Below are positions 8,225 to 16,671 of a stretch of DNA of 43,002 nt, piece by piece. This DNA comes from an uncultured Burkholderiales bacterium (lineage in GTDB: Bacteria; Pseudomonadota; Gammaproteobacteria; Burkholderiales; Burkholderiaceae_C): assembly GCA_903906635.1 (NCBI GenBank), contig CAIVLE010000085.1, positions 1 through 43,002 on the forward strand. Reading direction: 5' to 3'. The notes under the pieces are model-generated. The model made no database searches and was not told the DNA's origin. It was given only the letters and a program-made list of their open reading frames with translations. Position numbers and translations under genes: made by a program. Each line of letters starts with the position of its first letter. The stretch's first letter is position 1.

Positions 8225-10582
8225 ATGAATGCTCCCATCAACCTCAAAAATTTGTTGCCCGCCTCAGGCGTGCAACAAGGCAGCGACGTGATCCACGAGT
8301 CGGCACACTTGCACGTCACGGGCTCGGCCGCCTACACCGACGACATCCCAGAGTTGGCTGGCACTTTGTTTGCCGCCCTCATCTTGTCACCCGTGGCGCA
8401 TGGCGAGTTGATCGGCGAGGGCATTGACCGCGCCGCGATTTTGAAAGAGCACGGTGTGGTGGCGGTGTACACCTCCAAAGACATTCCGGGCGAAAACAAC
8501 TGCGGACCCATCAACCACGACGATCCGTTCTTGGCCGTGGGCAAGGTCGAGTTCATCGGACAAGCCGTGGCGGTGGTGGTGGCGCGTGACATGTTGTACG
8601 CCCGCGAAGCCGCTAAAAAAGCGAAGGTGCTGGTGAAAGAGCTCACCCCGATCTTGACCATTGACGAGGCCATGGCCGCGCAAGCGTTTGTCATGCCCCC
8701 CAAAGGCATCACCCGTGGCAACGCTGCCGAGGCGATTGCCAAAGCACCGCATCACCTCAAAGGCAGCACGGAGACAGGCCAGCAAGAGCAGTTCTACCTG
8801 GAGGGCCACATCACGTACGCGGTGCCCCGTGAGGACGGTCAACTCACGCTGTATTCCTCCACCCAACACCCTGATGGCAACCAGCGCGAAGCTGCTGCGG
8901 CCTTGAACCTCACCACCAACGATGTCGAAGTGATTTGCCGACGCATGGGTGGCGCCTTTGGTGGCAAGGAGGGCAATGCCAGCATCTTCAGCCAAAGCGC
9001 TGCGCTGGCCGCCCATTTGCTGCAAAAGCCCGTGAAGTTGCGCGTCAACCGCGACGACGACATGACCATCACTGGCAAGCGCCACGATTTTCGGATTGAC
9101 TACGAGGTGGGCTTTGACAACGACGGGCGCATCTTGGGCGCGGACATTGCCTTGCTGTCGCGCTGCGGCTACAGCACCGATTACTCAGGCCCGGTGAATG
9201 ACCGTGCGTGCTTGCACATCGACAACTGTTACTACATTCCGAACTTACAACTCATCAGCCACCGCTGCAAAACCAACACCCAAAGCGCCACCGCATTCCG
9301 TGGCTTTGGTGGCCCACAGGGCATGTTTGGCATTGAGACCGTGATTGAGCAAATAGCCAACACCTTGGGCAAAGACCCCTTGGATGTGCGCAAGCTCAAT
9401 ATGTACCAAGACCCGGCCATCTCGGGCAACCCGGCCACCATGACCACGCAGTACAACCAGTTGATCGAAGACTGGGTGGGTGACCAAGTGGTCAACCAAG
9501 TCGAAGCCCAGTCGCAGTACCGCGAGCGTCGCGCCAGCGTGAATGCCTTCAACCAGGCCCACACCAAACGCAAGCGCGGCTTGGCCTTGGTGCCCTTGAA
9601 GTTTGGCATCAGCTTCACGGCCACCATGCTCAACCAAGGCGGCGCCTTGCTCAACATCTACATGGACGGCTCCATCAGCGTCAACCACGGTGGCACCGAA
9701 ATGGGCCAAGGCCTCAACACCAAGATGGCCCAAGTCTGTGCCGATGGTTTGGGCGTTTCTTTGAAGTATGTGCGCGTGACTGGCACCGACACCCAGAAGG
9801 TGCCCAATGCATCGGCAACTTCGGCCTCAAGCGGCGCTGACATCAACGGAGCTGCCATCATGAATGCCACCGCACAAATGCGTGAGCGTTTGAAACCGGT
9901 GGCCGCCCGCATGTTGGGCTGTGACGCCTCTGGGGTGACTTTTGCCGACAGTCAGGCGCATGGCGGGGGCAAGTCGGTGGCTTGGGCCGCATTGGCCAAG
10001 CAAGCTTGGCTCGACCGTGTGGGCTTGTCGGTGACCGGTTTTTACATGACCCCCGAAATTGCCTACGACTTCACCACCTTGAATGGCCGTGCGTTTTATT
10101 ACTACTGCTATGGCGCTGCCGTGAGCGAGGTGGAGATCGACACCCGCACGGGCGAGTGGTGGCTCAAGGCCGTGGACATCGTGCACGACGCGGGCAAGAG
10201 CATCAAACCGGCCATCGACAATGGCCAAATCGAAGGCGGCTACGTGCAAGGCATGGGCTGGCTCACGATGGAAGAGTGCATTTGGGACAAAAAAGGCAAA
10301 CTGCTCACCCATGGCCCCAGCACCTACAAAATCCCCGTTGCCGGAGACATTCCCGAGCACCTGCGCATCACCTTGTTTGACGGCAGCAACGTCAAGCCCA
10401 CGCCATTCAACAGCAAAGCGGTGGGTGAGCCCCCGCTGATGTTGGCTTTGTCGACGTACTTTGCCTTGCGTGATGCGGTGAGTGCCAGTGCCGACCACAA
10501 GACGGTGGTTCACATGAATGCCCCGGCCACGCCAGAGCGCATCTTGATGGCTTGCGAACGCGCCAAAGCCGCCGCACACTGA
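8225..10582 (+). CDS. xdhB: Xanthine dehydrogenase, molybdopterin subunit (first copy)
   Basis: A 785-residue large subunit that hydroxylates hypoxanthine and xanthine. Visible landmarks are SAAYTDDIPE near the N-terminus, RRMGGAFGGKEG (about 240-251), AFRGFGGPQGMFGIE with the conserved Arg, the NHGGTEMGQGLNTKM pterin contact and KAVGEPPLML (about 731-740) with the catalytic Glu. Length fits bacterial XdhB (about 770-790). The ATG follows the xdhA stop without a spacer, so translation is probably coupled. The large subunit binds molybdopterin with a sulfurated Mo, loaded with help from the XdhC encoded next. A second, clearly diverged copy is at 34415-36715. Confidence 0.95.
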   Translation: MNAPINLKNLLPASGVQQGSDVIHESAHLHVTGSAAYTDDIPELAGTLFAALILSPVAHGELIGEGIDRAAILKEHGVVAVYTSKDIPGENNCGPINHDDPFLAVGKVEFIGQAVAVVVARDMLYAREAAKKAKVLVKELTPILTIDEAMAAQAFVMPPKGITRGNAAEAIAKAPHHLKGSTETGQQEQFYLEGHITYAVPREDGQLTLYSSTQHPDGNQREAAAALNLTTNDVEVICRRMGGAFGGKEGNASIFSQSAALAAHLLQKPVKLRVNRDDDMTITGKRHDFRIDYEVGFDNDGRILGADIALLSRCGYSTDYSGPVNDRACLHIDNCYYIPNLQLISHRCKTNTQSATAFRGFGGPQGMFGIETVIEQIANTLGKDPLDVRKLNMYQDPAISGNPATMTTQYNQLIEDWVGDQVVNQVEAQSQYRERRASVNAFNQAHTKRKRGLALVPLKFGISFTATMLNQGGALLNIYMDGSISVNHGGTEMGQGLNTKMAQVCADGLGVSLKYVRVTGTDTQKVPNASATSASSGADINGAAIMNATAQMRERLKPVAARMLGCDASGVTFADSQAHGGGKSVAWAALAKQAWLDRVGLSVTGFYMTPEIAYDFTTLNGRAFYYYCYGAAVSEVEIDTRTGEWWLKAVDIVHDAGKSIKPAIDNGQIEGGYVQGMGWLTMEECIWDKKGKLLTHGPSTYKIPVAGDIPEHLRITLFDGSNVKPTPFNSKAVGEPPLMLALSTYFALRDAVSASADHKTVVHMNAPATPERILMACERAKAAAH

Positions 10583-10586
10583 CTCT

Positions 10587-11459
10587 GTGCCGCGACACAC
10601 CGCCGAACTCTTGAATCAACTCCAGCACGCCGACGGCGTGCTGGTGAGCGTACACAGCGTCGAGGGCTCAGGCCCGCGTGATGTGGGCGCTTGGATGGCG
10701 GTTTTTGAGAACACCTTGGTCAACACCATTGGCGGAGGCCATCTGGAGTTTCAGGCCATCGACCAAGCGCGTGCTTTGCTCAAGCGACGCACAGACGCTG
10801 TGGGTTCTTTGTCTTTAAGCGCGGCATCTGCCAATTCAGCCCCAGCAGCTGCCACCCACCAAGACCACACCCTCACCCAGCGCTACGCCCTGGGGCCGGC
10901 ACTGGGGCAGTGCTGCGGCGGCGTGGTGCATCTGCGTTTTGAGCCTATGTCTGCTGCCGATGCACCCGCGCTGCAGCAGCGCTTGCTCGCCAACGGTCAG
11001 CCGCTGGCCTTGTTTGGTGGCGGTCACGTGGGGCGTGCCTTGATTCATGTGTTGGGCAATTTGCCGTTTTCGGTGCGCTGGATCGACAGCCGAGACGAAA
11101 TTTTTCCAGCCCAATTGCCTCTCAATGTCGTGGGCGAACACAGCGACCCGGTGCATGCTGCGGTGGCCGATTTGGTCCCTCACTCGGCGGTGCTCATCAT
11201 GAGTTTCAGCCACGCCGAAGACCTGGATGTGGTGGCTGCTTGCCTCAAGCGCCAACGCGCTTTGGGTGACGTGGGGTTCATTGGCTTGATTGGCAGCAAA
11301 ACCAAGTGGGCTACCTTTCGCCACCGCTTGCAAGAGCGCGGTTTCAGCGCCGATGAACTGGCGCGGGTCACCTGTCCTATCGGCATCCAGGGGATCACCG
11401 GCAAAGAGCCTGAGGTGATTGCCGTGGCTGTGGTGGCGCAGTTGTTACAGCAAAGCTGA
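10587..11459 (+). CDS. xdhC: Xanthine dehydrogenase maturation factor XdhC
   Basis: A 290-residue XdhC/CoxI family chaperone, which binds molybdenum cofactor and helps its sulfuration and insertion into xanthine dehydrogenase. The N-terminal XdhC domain has SVHSVEGSGPRDVGAWMAVF and TIGGGHLEFQAI. The C-terminal Rossmann domain has LALFGGGHVGRALIHVLG and GLIGSKTKWATF. A GTG start lies 4 nt after the xdhB stop. Only this copy of xdhC is in the window, so it may serve both xanthine dehydrogenases. A run of Ser/Ala-rich residues (about 72-95) is a less conserved insertion between the conserved blocks. Confidence 0.93.
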   Translation: MPRHTAELLNQLQHADGVLVSVHSVEGSGPRDVGAWMAVFENTLVNTIGGGHLEFQAIDQARALLKRRTDAVGSLSLSAASANSAPAAATHQDHTLTQRYALGPALGQCCGGVVHLRFEPMSAADAPALQQRLLANGQPLALFGGGHVGRALIHVLGNLPFSVRWIDSRDEIFPAQLPLNVVGEHSDPVHAAVADLVPHSAVLIMSFSHAEDLDVVAACLKRQRALGDVGFIGLIGSKTKWATFRHRLQERGFSADELARVTCPIGIQGITGKEPEVIAVAVVAQLLQQS

Positions 11460-11513
11460 AGTTCCGCACCACAGCGCACCCATAATGCGCGGCTACGCAA
11501 CAAAGGTGTCTCC

Positions 11514-12563
11514 ATGACCGAGTCAAGCAAAATCCCGCAGCCGCTGCACGAAGCAGAACTCATCACCCTCGGTACGCGTGCCTTTCAAGGCCTGGGCTTG
11601 CCTTTGACCGATGCCCAAGATGTGGCCCGCGTGTTGGTGATGGCCGATTTGTTTGGCCTGTCCACCCATGGCTTGAGCCGCGTGGAGTCGTATGGTGAGC
11701 GTTTGCTGCTCAAGGGCATCAAGGCCGAGCCGCACATCACCGTCGAGCGCGTGGCTCCTGCGATGGTGCGGGTGGATGGCGACAATGGCGTGGGCCCGGT
11801 GGTTGGCATGCGCTCACTCACTGCCGCCATGGAAGTCGCTCGGGAATGCGGTGTGGGCATCGCGTTTGCACGCGGCAGCAACCACTTTGGTCCCATCTCA
11901 CCCTATTCGTTGATCGCTGCTGAAGCGGGCTTTGCCAGCATCATTGGCAGCAACGCCACCACCACCATTGCACCATGGGGCGGCAGCGACGCGCGGTTGG
12001 GCAACAGCCCGATTGGGTTTGGTGTGCCAAACCCCGGGGGTCAACCCTTTTTGCTTGACATGGCCATGAGCGTGGTGGCGCGGGCCAAGATTCGCAATGC
12101 ATTCAAGCGCGGCGAGTCGATCCCCGACACCTGGGCCACCGACAAAGAAGGTCGCGCCACCACCGACCCCAAGGCTGCGCTGGACGGCTTTTTGCAACCT
12201 GTGGGCGGGCACAAGGGTTATGGGCTGGCGTTGCTGGTCGATTTGTTTGCAGGGCTGCTGTCCAACGCCGCTTACTTGACGCATGTGAAGTCTTGGGTCG
12301 ATGCGCCCGACCAACCGCAGAACTTGGGCCACTTCTTCATCCTCATCGACACCCAACGCTTGGGCTCGAGCCAATGGTTGGCTGAGCGCATGAGCGACTT
12401 TGCCGCCATCTTGCAAGACAGCCCACCCGTTGAAGCTGACAAGCCGGTGCTGGTGCCCGGTCAAATTGAGCTGGCCAAAATGGCACGCCAACGCCTCGAG
12501 GGGGTGGCGCTGGATCCGGCCGTCTTGTCCTTGCTCTACAAGTACGCGGCTGTGGCACCGTGA
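11514..12563 (+). CDS. Ldh_2-family NAD(P)-dependent dehydrogenase, ureidoglycolate dehydrogenase-like
   Basis: A 349-residue member of the malate/L-lactate/ureidoglycolate dehydrogenase family (not the Rossmann malate dehydrogenases). Typical elements are MADLFGLSTHGLSRVESY, the catalytic-type RGSNHFGPISPYS with His, the ATTTIAPWGG(S) segment and GGHKGYGLALLVDLFAGLLS. AAAGGTG precedes the ATG at a good distance. It lies in the xdh operon, 54 nt after xdhC. That context and the purine setting suggest oxidation of ureidoglycolate to oxalurate (AllD activity), but relatives use malate, lactate and other 2-hydroxyacids, so the substrate is inferred. A cytoplasmic location is expected. Confidence 0.82.
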   Translation: MTESSKIPQPLHEAELITLGTRAFQGLGLPLTDAQDVARVLVMADLFGLSTHGLSRVESYGERLLLKGIKAEPHITVERVAPAMVRVDGDNGVGPVVGMRSLTAAMEVARECGVGIAFARGSNHFGPISPYSLIAAEAGFASIIGSNATTTIAPWGGSDARLGNSPIGFGVPNPGGQPFLLDMAMSVVARAKIRNAFKRGESIPDTWATDKEGRATTDPKAALDGFLQPVGGHKGYGLALLVDLFAGLLSNAAYLTHVKSWVDAPDQPQNLGHFFILIDTQRLGSSQWLAERMSDFAAILQDSPPVEADKPVLVPGQIELAKMARQRLEGVALDPAVLSLLYKYAAVAP

Positions 12564-12595
12564 GCCATCGGTTGGCAAACAAGAAAGAGACAGCC

Positions 12596-13564
12596 ATGAA
12601 GCGCTTCGCTACAGCGTTGATATCCCTCCTCACCTTGATCGGTGCAGTCCACGCGCAATCGGACTACCCCAGCAAGCCCATTCGCATGGTGGTGCCCTAT
12701 GTGGCGGGTGGCGCTGCTGATATCACCGCCCGGGTGATCGGGCAGCGCATGTCCGAGAGCTTAGGCCAGGCGGTGGTCATTGATAACAAGCCCGGTGCCA
12801 ACGGCATGCTCGGTACCGACTTGGTGGCCAAGGCAGCCCCAGACGGCTACACCTTGTTGCTCACCGCCAGTGGCCCCATCGTGGTCAATCCTGTGCTTTA
12901 TGCCAAAGTGCCATATGACCCGCTCAATGACCTGGCACCGGTGAGCCAAATCACCAGCTACCAATACGCCGTGGCAGTGCCTGCAGCGTCGCCCATTCAA
13001 AACATGCGCGAATTGGTGGCGCTGGCCAAAGCCAAGCCTCATGAGGTGAGCTACGGCTCTACCGGTATTGGGGGTGGGGGGCACTTGGCGGGCGAGTTGC
13101 TGAGCCAGATGACGGGCACCCAGTTAACCCACGTGCCCTACAAAGGCGCAGCACCCGCGCTGGCCGATTTGTTGGGTGGCCAACTCACCTTCACCTTCGA
13201 GCCCGTCGTGACCGCTGGGCCCATGGTCAAAGCGGGCAAGCTGCGTGCGTTTGCCGTGTCGGGACCCAAGCGTGCTGCCAGCCTGGCGCAGTTGCCCACG
13301 CTCAATGAGCTGGGGTTCACGGGTTTCAATATCACGCAGTTTCAGGGGGTTTTTGCGCCGGCCAAAACCGACCCTACCATCATTGCGCGTTTGCACCAAG
13401 AGATTGTCAAAGCCAGCAAGTCCCTCGAAGCCGCTCGCCGTTTGGTGGATGAAGGGGGTAACGAGATCGTGGCCAGTTCGCCAGCGGAGTTTGCGCGTTT
13501 GATCAAATCTGATTTGGCCTTGTATGGCAAGCTCATCAAAGACGCGGGCATCAAGCCCGAGTGA
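12596..13564 (+). CDS. Bug/TctC-family periplasmic solute-binding protein
   Basis: A 322-residue periplasmic binding protein of the tripartite tricarboxylate transporter (Bug) family. The signal peptide is MKRFATALISLLTLIGAVHA, likely cut before QSDYPSKPI. Family marks are YPSKPIRMVVPYVAGGAADI, VIDNKPGANGMLGTDLVAKA, DGYTLLL and LTHVPYKGAAPALADLLGGQL. The start at 12596 places the signal peptide at the very N-terminus; a GTG-initiated extension would not. No TctA or TctB membrane genes are nearby, which is common for Bug proteins in Burkholderiales. Its place in the xdh operon suggests it captures a purine-related or carboxylate ligand, but none can be named. Confidence 0.9.
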   Translation: MKRFATALISLLTLIGAVHAQSDYPSKPIRMVVPYVAGGAADITARVIGQRMSESLGQAVVIDNKPGANGMLGTDLVAKAAPDGYTLLLTASGPIVVNPVLYAKVPYDPLNDLAPVSQITSYQYAVAVPAASPIQNMRELVALAKAKPHEVSYGSTGIGGGGHLAGELLSQMTGTQLTHVPYKGAAPALADLLGGQLTFTFEPVVTAGPMVKAGKLRAFAVSGPKRAASLAQLPTLNELGFTGFNITQFQGVFAPAKTDPTIIARLHQEIVKASKSLEAARRLVDEGGNEIVASSPAEFARLIKSDLALYGKLIKDAGIKPE

Positions 13565-13595
13565 GTGTGGTGTGGGTCCATGGTAGGAGGGTGAG

Positions 13596-14381
13596 ATGTA
13601 CCAAGTCGATGTGTTGATTCAAGGCTTCCCAGGCCGAGCTGTGTGCCACGGGGGGTTGGGCTGGAGCACCATCACCTTGTTGCGCGGCGAAGGCCGCGTG
13701 ATCTTGTTGGATGTGGGCGCTTTTGGCGTGCGCAAGCCCTTGGCCAAACAGCTTCAAGCGCATGGGGTGCGTGCGCAAGACGTGACCGATGTGGTGCTGA
13801 CCCACGCCCACTACGACCACGCGGTCAACTTCACCCTGTTTCCCAATGCCACCATTTGGATTGGCGCGGCCGAACTCGCATGGGCGGCCAGTGAACCGGC
13901 GGGATTTAACCCCCTGCCAGAGCTGTACGTGCGCGAGTTGTGCCAGTCGCCACGCGTGCAGCGCATCCAATCAGGCGACGCTTTTTTGCCCGGCTTTGAA
14001 GCCCTGGCTGCACCGGGTCACACCCCCGGGCATTTGATTTTTATCTTGCAGGGCAACGATGTGCCCATTGTGTTCACGGGTGACGCGGCCAAAAACCGCG
14101 CCGAGTTGTTGTCGCGCAGCGTGGCCGACAGCGACGACATGGCCGACAGCCTCCGCACCTTGAAGCTCATTTGGGACTGCTGGCGCGCCAAGCCCGGCAC
14201 CCTCTTGATCCCAGGCCACGACCTCACCATGGTGCTCAATGCGCAAGGCCATCCGCAGTACATTGGCCAGCGTGAGGCCTCCATTGCTGCTTGGTTCAGC
14301 GAAACCTTGGAGCAGTCCACCACCATCGACTTGTGTGCCAATGCGGGCGCGGGTTTGTTCACCGATTTGGTGGCTCGCTGA
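13596..14381 (+). CDS. MBL-fold metallohydrolase in the xdh operon
   Basis: A 261-residue metallo-beta-lactamase-fold protein. The zinc signature is LTHAHYDHAVN (about 68-78), followed by PGHTPGHLIF with the next metal His, the bridging Asp in VFTGDAAKNRAE and the C-terminal IPGHDL His, so all ligands are present. It has no signal peptide. A strong AGGAGG site precedes the ATG, 31 nt after the Bug gene. Similar proteins include AHL lactonases and various hydrolases, and nothing in the sequence decides the substrate. Its operon position next to purine genes makes a ring- or ureide-hydrolysing role conceivable, but this is guesswork. Confidence 0.85.
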   Translation: MYQVDVLIQGFPGRAVCHGGLGWSTITLLRGEGRVILLDVGAFGVRKPLAKQLQAHGVRAQDVTDVVLTHAHYDHAVNFTLFPNATIWIGAAELAWAASEPAGFNPLPELYVRELCQSPRVQRIQSGDAFLPGFEALAAPGHTPGHLIFILQGNDVPIVFTGDAAKNRAELLSRSVADSDDMADSLRTLKLIWDCWRAKPGTLLIPGHDLTMVLNAQGHPQYIGQREASIAAWFSETLEQSTTIDLCANAGAGLFTDLVAR

Positions 14382-14417
14382 GCGAGGCTGCCTTTAATTT
14401 TTAATTCCTTCATCACC

Positions 14418-15149
14418 ATGTCCTACAGCCCTGCATTGCTTGCCGAATTCGCACCCACTGGCGTGTTGCGCGCCTCCATCAACTTGGGCAATCCCATCTT
14501 GGCCAATGTGGGTGCAGATGGCCAGCCCTTTGGCGTGTCCATTGACTTGGCGCGTGGTTTTGCCAAGCACCTGGGCCTTGCCCTTGAACTGGTGGTGTTT
14601 GACGCCGCAGGCAAGTCGGTAGACGCCGTGACGAACGAGCAAGCCGACTTTGGCTTCTTTGCAGTGGACCCGGTGCGTGGTGCAGGCATCCACTTCACCG
14701 CGCCCTATGTGTTGATCGAAGGCAGCTACTTGGTGCCCGAGGCATCTGCGATTCAAAGCAACGACCAAGTGGACCACGCGGGCGTGCGCGTGGTGGTGGG
14801 CAAAGGCAGTGCGTATGACCTGTACCTCACGCGCGAACTTAAAAACGCGACCATCGTGCGTGCGCTCACCTCGCCCACGGTGGTAGACACCTTTTTGAGC
14901 GAGGGTTGCGAAGTGGCCGCTGGCGTCAAGCAGCAGCTCCAAGCCGATGCGCTGCGTGTGCCGAGCATGCGCTTGTTGCCTGGGCGCTTCATGGTGATTC
15001 AGCAGGCCATGGGCTTGCCCAAGAGCCGCAGCGCTCAAGCCGTGGCCGTGTTGCGTGCCTATGTGGAGGACATGAAGCAAAGTGGCTTTGTGGCCGAGGC
15101 CTTGCTGCGTCACGGCATTCAAGGGGCATCGGTGGCACCTGCGGCTTGA
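14418..15149 (+). CDS. Periplasmic-binding-fold (SBP_bac_3) protein without signal peptide
   Basis: A 243-residue protein that resembles extracellular amino-acid-binding proteins: GVLRASINLGNPILA, GQPFGVSIDLARGFAKHLGL, ADFGFFAVDPVRGAGIHFTAPY and GKGSAYDLYL are the usual blocks of the fold. It has no secretion signal. The protein starts with MSYSPALLAEFAP, and the same reading frame is closed by the MBL gene's TGA at 14379-14381, 36 nt upstream, with no usable start between. It therefore probably stays in the cytoplasm, as a sensor or an enzyme with a binding-protein fold. No transporter permease genes accompany it. No purine-rich ribosome site is obvious, so it may depend on the preceding gene. 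Confidence 0.8.
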   Translation: MSYSPALLAEFAPTGVLRASINLGNPILANVGADGQPFGVSIDLARGFAKHLGLALELVVFDAAGKSVDAVTNEQADFGFFAVDPVRGAGIHFTAPYVLIEGSYLVPEASAIQSNDQVDHAGVRVVVGKGSAYDLYLTRELKNATIVRALTSPTVVDTFLSEGCEVAAGVKQQLQADALRVPSMRLLPGRFMVIQQAMGLPKSRSAQAVAVLRAYVEDMKQSGFVAEALLRHGIQGASVAPAA

Positions 15150-15205
15150 TGCCGCCTCACGCAGGCTGATCACACAGGTCACGGCTTGGCCTTGGCTTGG
15201 TGACA

Positions 15206-15221
15206 AAAACTGTATACACTT
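15206..15221. promoter_or_regulatory. Putative GntR operator upstream of puuD
   Basis: The 16 bases aaaactgtatacactt are identical to 3586-3601 in the gntR/uraH region, with the palindrome TGTATACA at 15211-15218. TATACA at 15213-15218 could also serve as a -10 element with TTGGCT (15192-15197) as a poor -35, in which case the site overlaps the promoter as expected for repression. The rest of the 202-nt gap (15150-15351) shows no gene. Operator assignment is by sequence repetition and context. Confidence 0.6.
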
Positions 15222-15351
15222 CGTGTGACCTGTCGCAGCGGAGCAGGGCACAGCATGTGGCGCACATGCGGCTCCCTTGTTCGCGACCCTTGCGTCATTC
15301 ACAGTGCCCGCGGTGGTGAATGATCTCTTCTAGCCAATGGACTGGTGTGAC

Positions 15352-16566
15352 ATGGACGCGTATTTACTCGATTGGGCCAACCTGCTGCTGCGCTGGGTGC
15401 ATGTGATCACTGCCATCGCATGGATTGGCTCATCGTTTTACTTTGTTTTTCTAGACAACAACCTGATCAAGCCCAACTCACCTGATTTGTTGGAAAAAGG
15501 CGTCGACGGTGCCATGTGGGCGGTGCACGGGGGTGGTTTTTACAACCCCCAAAAGTACATGGTGGCGCCTAAAAAAATCCACACCAAGCTGCATTGGTTT
15601 TACTGGGAGGCCTACACCACGTGGTTGACGGGCTTTTCGTTGTTTACGGTCTTGTACCTGTGGAATGCGGGCACTTTTTTGATCGACAAGTCCTTGATGG
15701 ATTGGTCTCCCGCACAGGCCATCGCCGCCGCTTTGAGCTTCTTGGTGGTGTTTTGGCTGATCTATGACGCGGTCAGCCGTGTGTTTGGTTTTCGTGAAAA
15801 CGGCGAGCGCGTTGTGGGCGCGATCATGATGGCTGTGGTGGCGTTTGCCGCTTGGGCCGCTTGTCACTTGTTTGCAGGCCGAGCGGCCTTCTTGTTGGTG
15901 GGCGCCATGATTGCGACGGCCATGAGCGCCAACGTGTTCTTTTGGATCATCCCGGGTCAACGCAAGGTGGTGGCCGCCATGACCTCGGGCGTGGCCATGG
16001 ACCCCAAAGAGTTGGCCATGCACGGCAAGCGCGGCAAGCAACGCAGCGTGCACAACACCTATTTCACGCTGCCAGTGATTTTTGCGATGCTCAGCAACCA
16101 CTACAGCTTCTTGTACACCCACGAGTACCACTGGGTGGTGTTGGTGTTGATGATGTTGGCCGGTGCCCTGATTCGTCAGTTCTTTGTGCAGCGTCATGGC
16201 TATCACTTGGGTCGCGCCAGCAACCCCTTGCCCTTTGCCCTCGCCGGTGTGGGGGTGCTGTTGGGCGTGATCGTGTGGCTGCGCCCAGCACCCACGGTCA
16301 ACGCCAGCGCCGCGTCTGCAACCCCTGTGACCTTTGCCCAAGTCAGCCAGGTGTTTGAGCAGCGTTGCTACATGTGCCACGGTGCCCAGGTCCAAATGAA
16401 AAACGTGCGCTTTGACAGCGCCGAGGGTGTCAAGCAGCACGCCCTCAATATTTACCAACAAGCCGTGGTCTTGCGTGTCATGCCCATGAACAACGCCACC
16501 GGCATCACCGAAGAAGAGCGCGGCTTGATCAAGCGTTGGTACGAGGCAGGTGCCAAGACGCAGTGA
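15352..16566 (+). CDS. puuD: Membrane urate hydroxylase PuuD with C-terminal cytochrome c domain
   Basis: A 404-residue inner-membrane protein of the PuuD family, which oxidises urate to 5-hydroxyisourate and passes electrons to the respiratory chain instead of making peroxide. It begins MDAYLLDWANLLLRWVHVIT, followed by AWIGSSFYFVFLDN, and has about eight hydrophobic segments up to residue 320. A periplasmic-type mono-haem domain follows, with CYMCH at 339-343 and Met residues near the C-terminus (VLRVMPMNN) for axial ligation. The start at 15352 matches the family N-terminus; an in-frame ATG at 15337 adds five residues and cannot be excluded. UraH (3645-3998) takes the product onward. A putative GntR operator lies about 135 nt upstream. 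Confidence 0.93.
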   Translation: MDAYLLDWANLLLRWVHVITAIAWIGSSFYFVFLDNNLIKPNSPDLLEKGVDGAMWAVHGGGFYNPQKYMVAPKKIHTKLHWFYWEAYTTWLTGFSLFTVLYLWNAGTFLIDKSLMDWSPAQAIAAALSFLVVFWLIYDAVSRVFGFRENGERVVGAIMMAVVAFAAWAACHLFAGRAAFLLVGAMIATAMSANVFFWIIPGQRKVVAAMTSGVAMDPKELAMHGKRGKQRSVHNTYFTLPVIFAMLSNHYSFLYTHEYHWVVLVLMMLAGALIRQFFVQRHGYHLGRASNPLPFALAGVGVLLGVIVWLRPAPTVNASAASATPVTFAQVSQVFEQRCYMCHGAQVQMKNVRFDSAEGVKQHALNIYQQAVVLRVMPMNNATGITEEERGLIKRWYEAGAKTQ

Positions 16567-16671
16567 GTTGGGTATGGCTGGCTTTTGACTGTTTCATACA
16601 CAGGTCTTCTTTTTGTACAACGCTGCGAAGTATGACTCTGTAAAATTCGGTAACACTTTGAACAAAAGTCC

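Noticed and set aside
15478-16461. 327-residue open frame opposite puuD
   Set aside because: Composition is dominated by His, Gln and Arg from the reverse reading of a membrane protein. There is no start context and no family.
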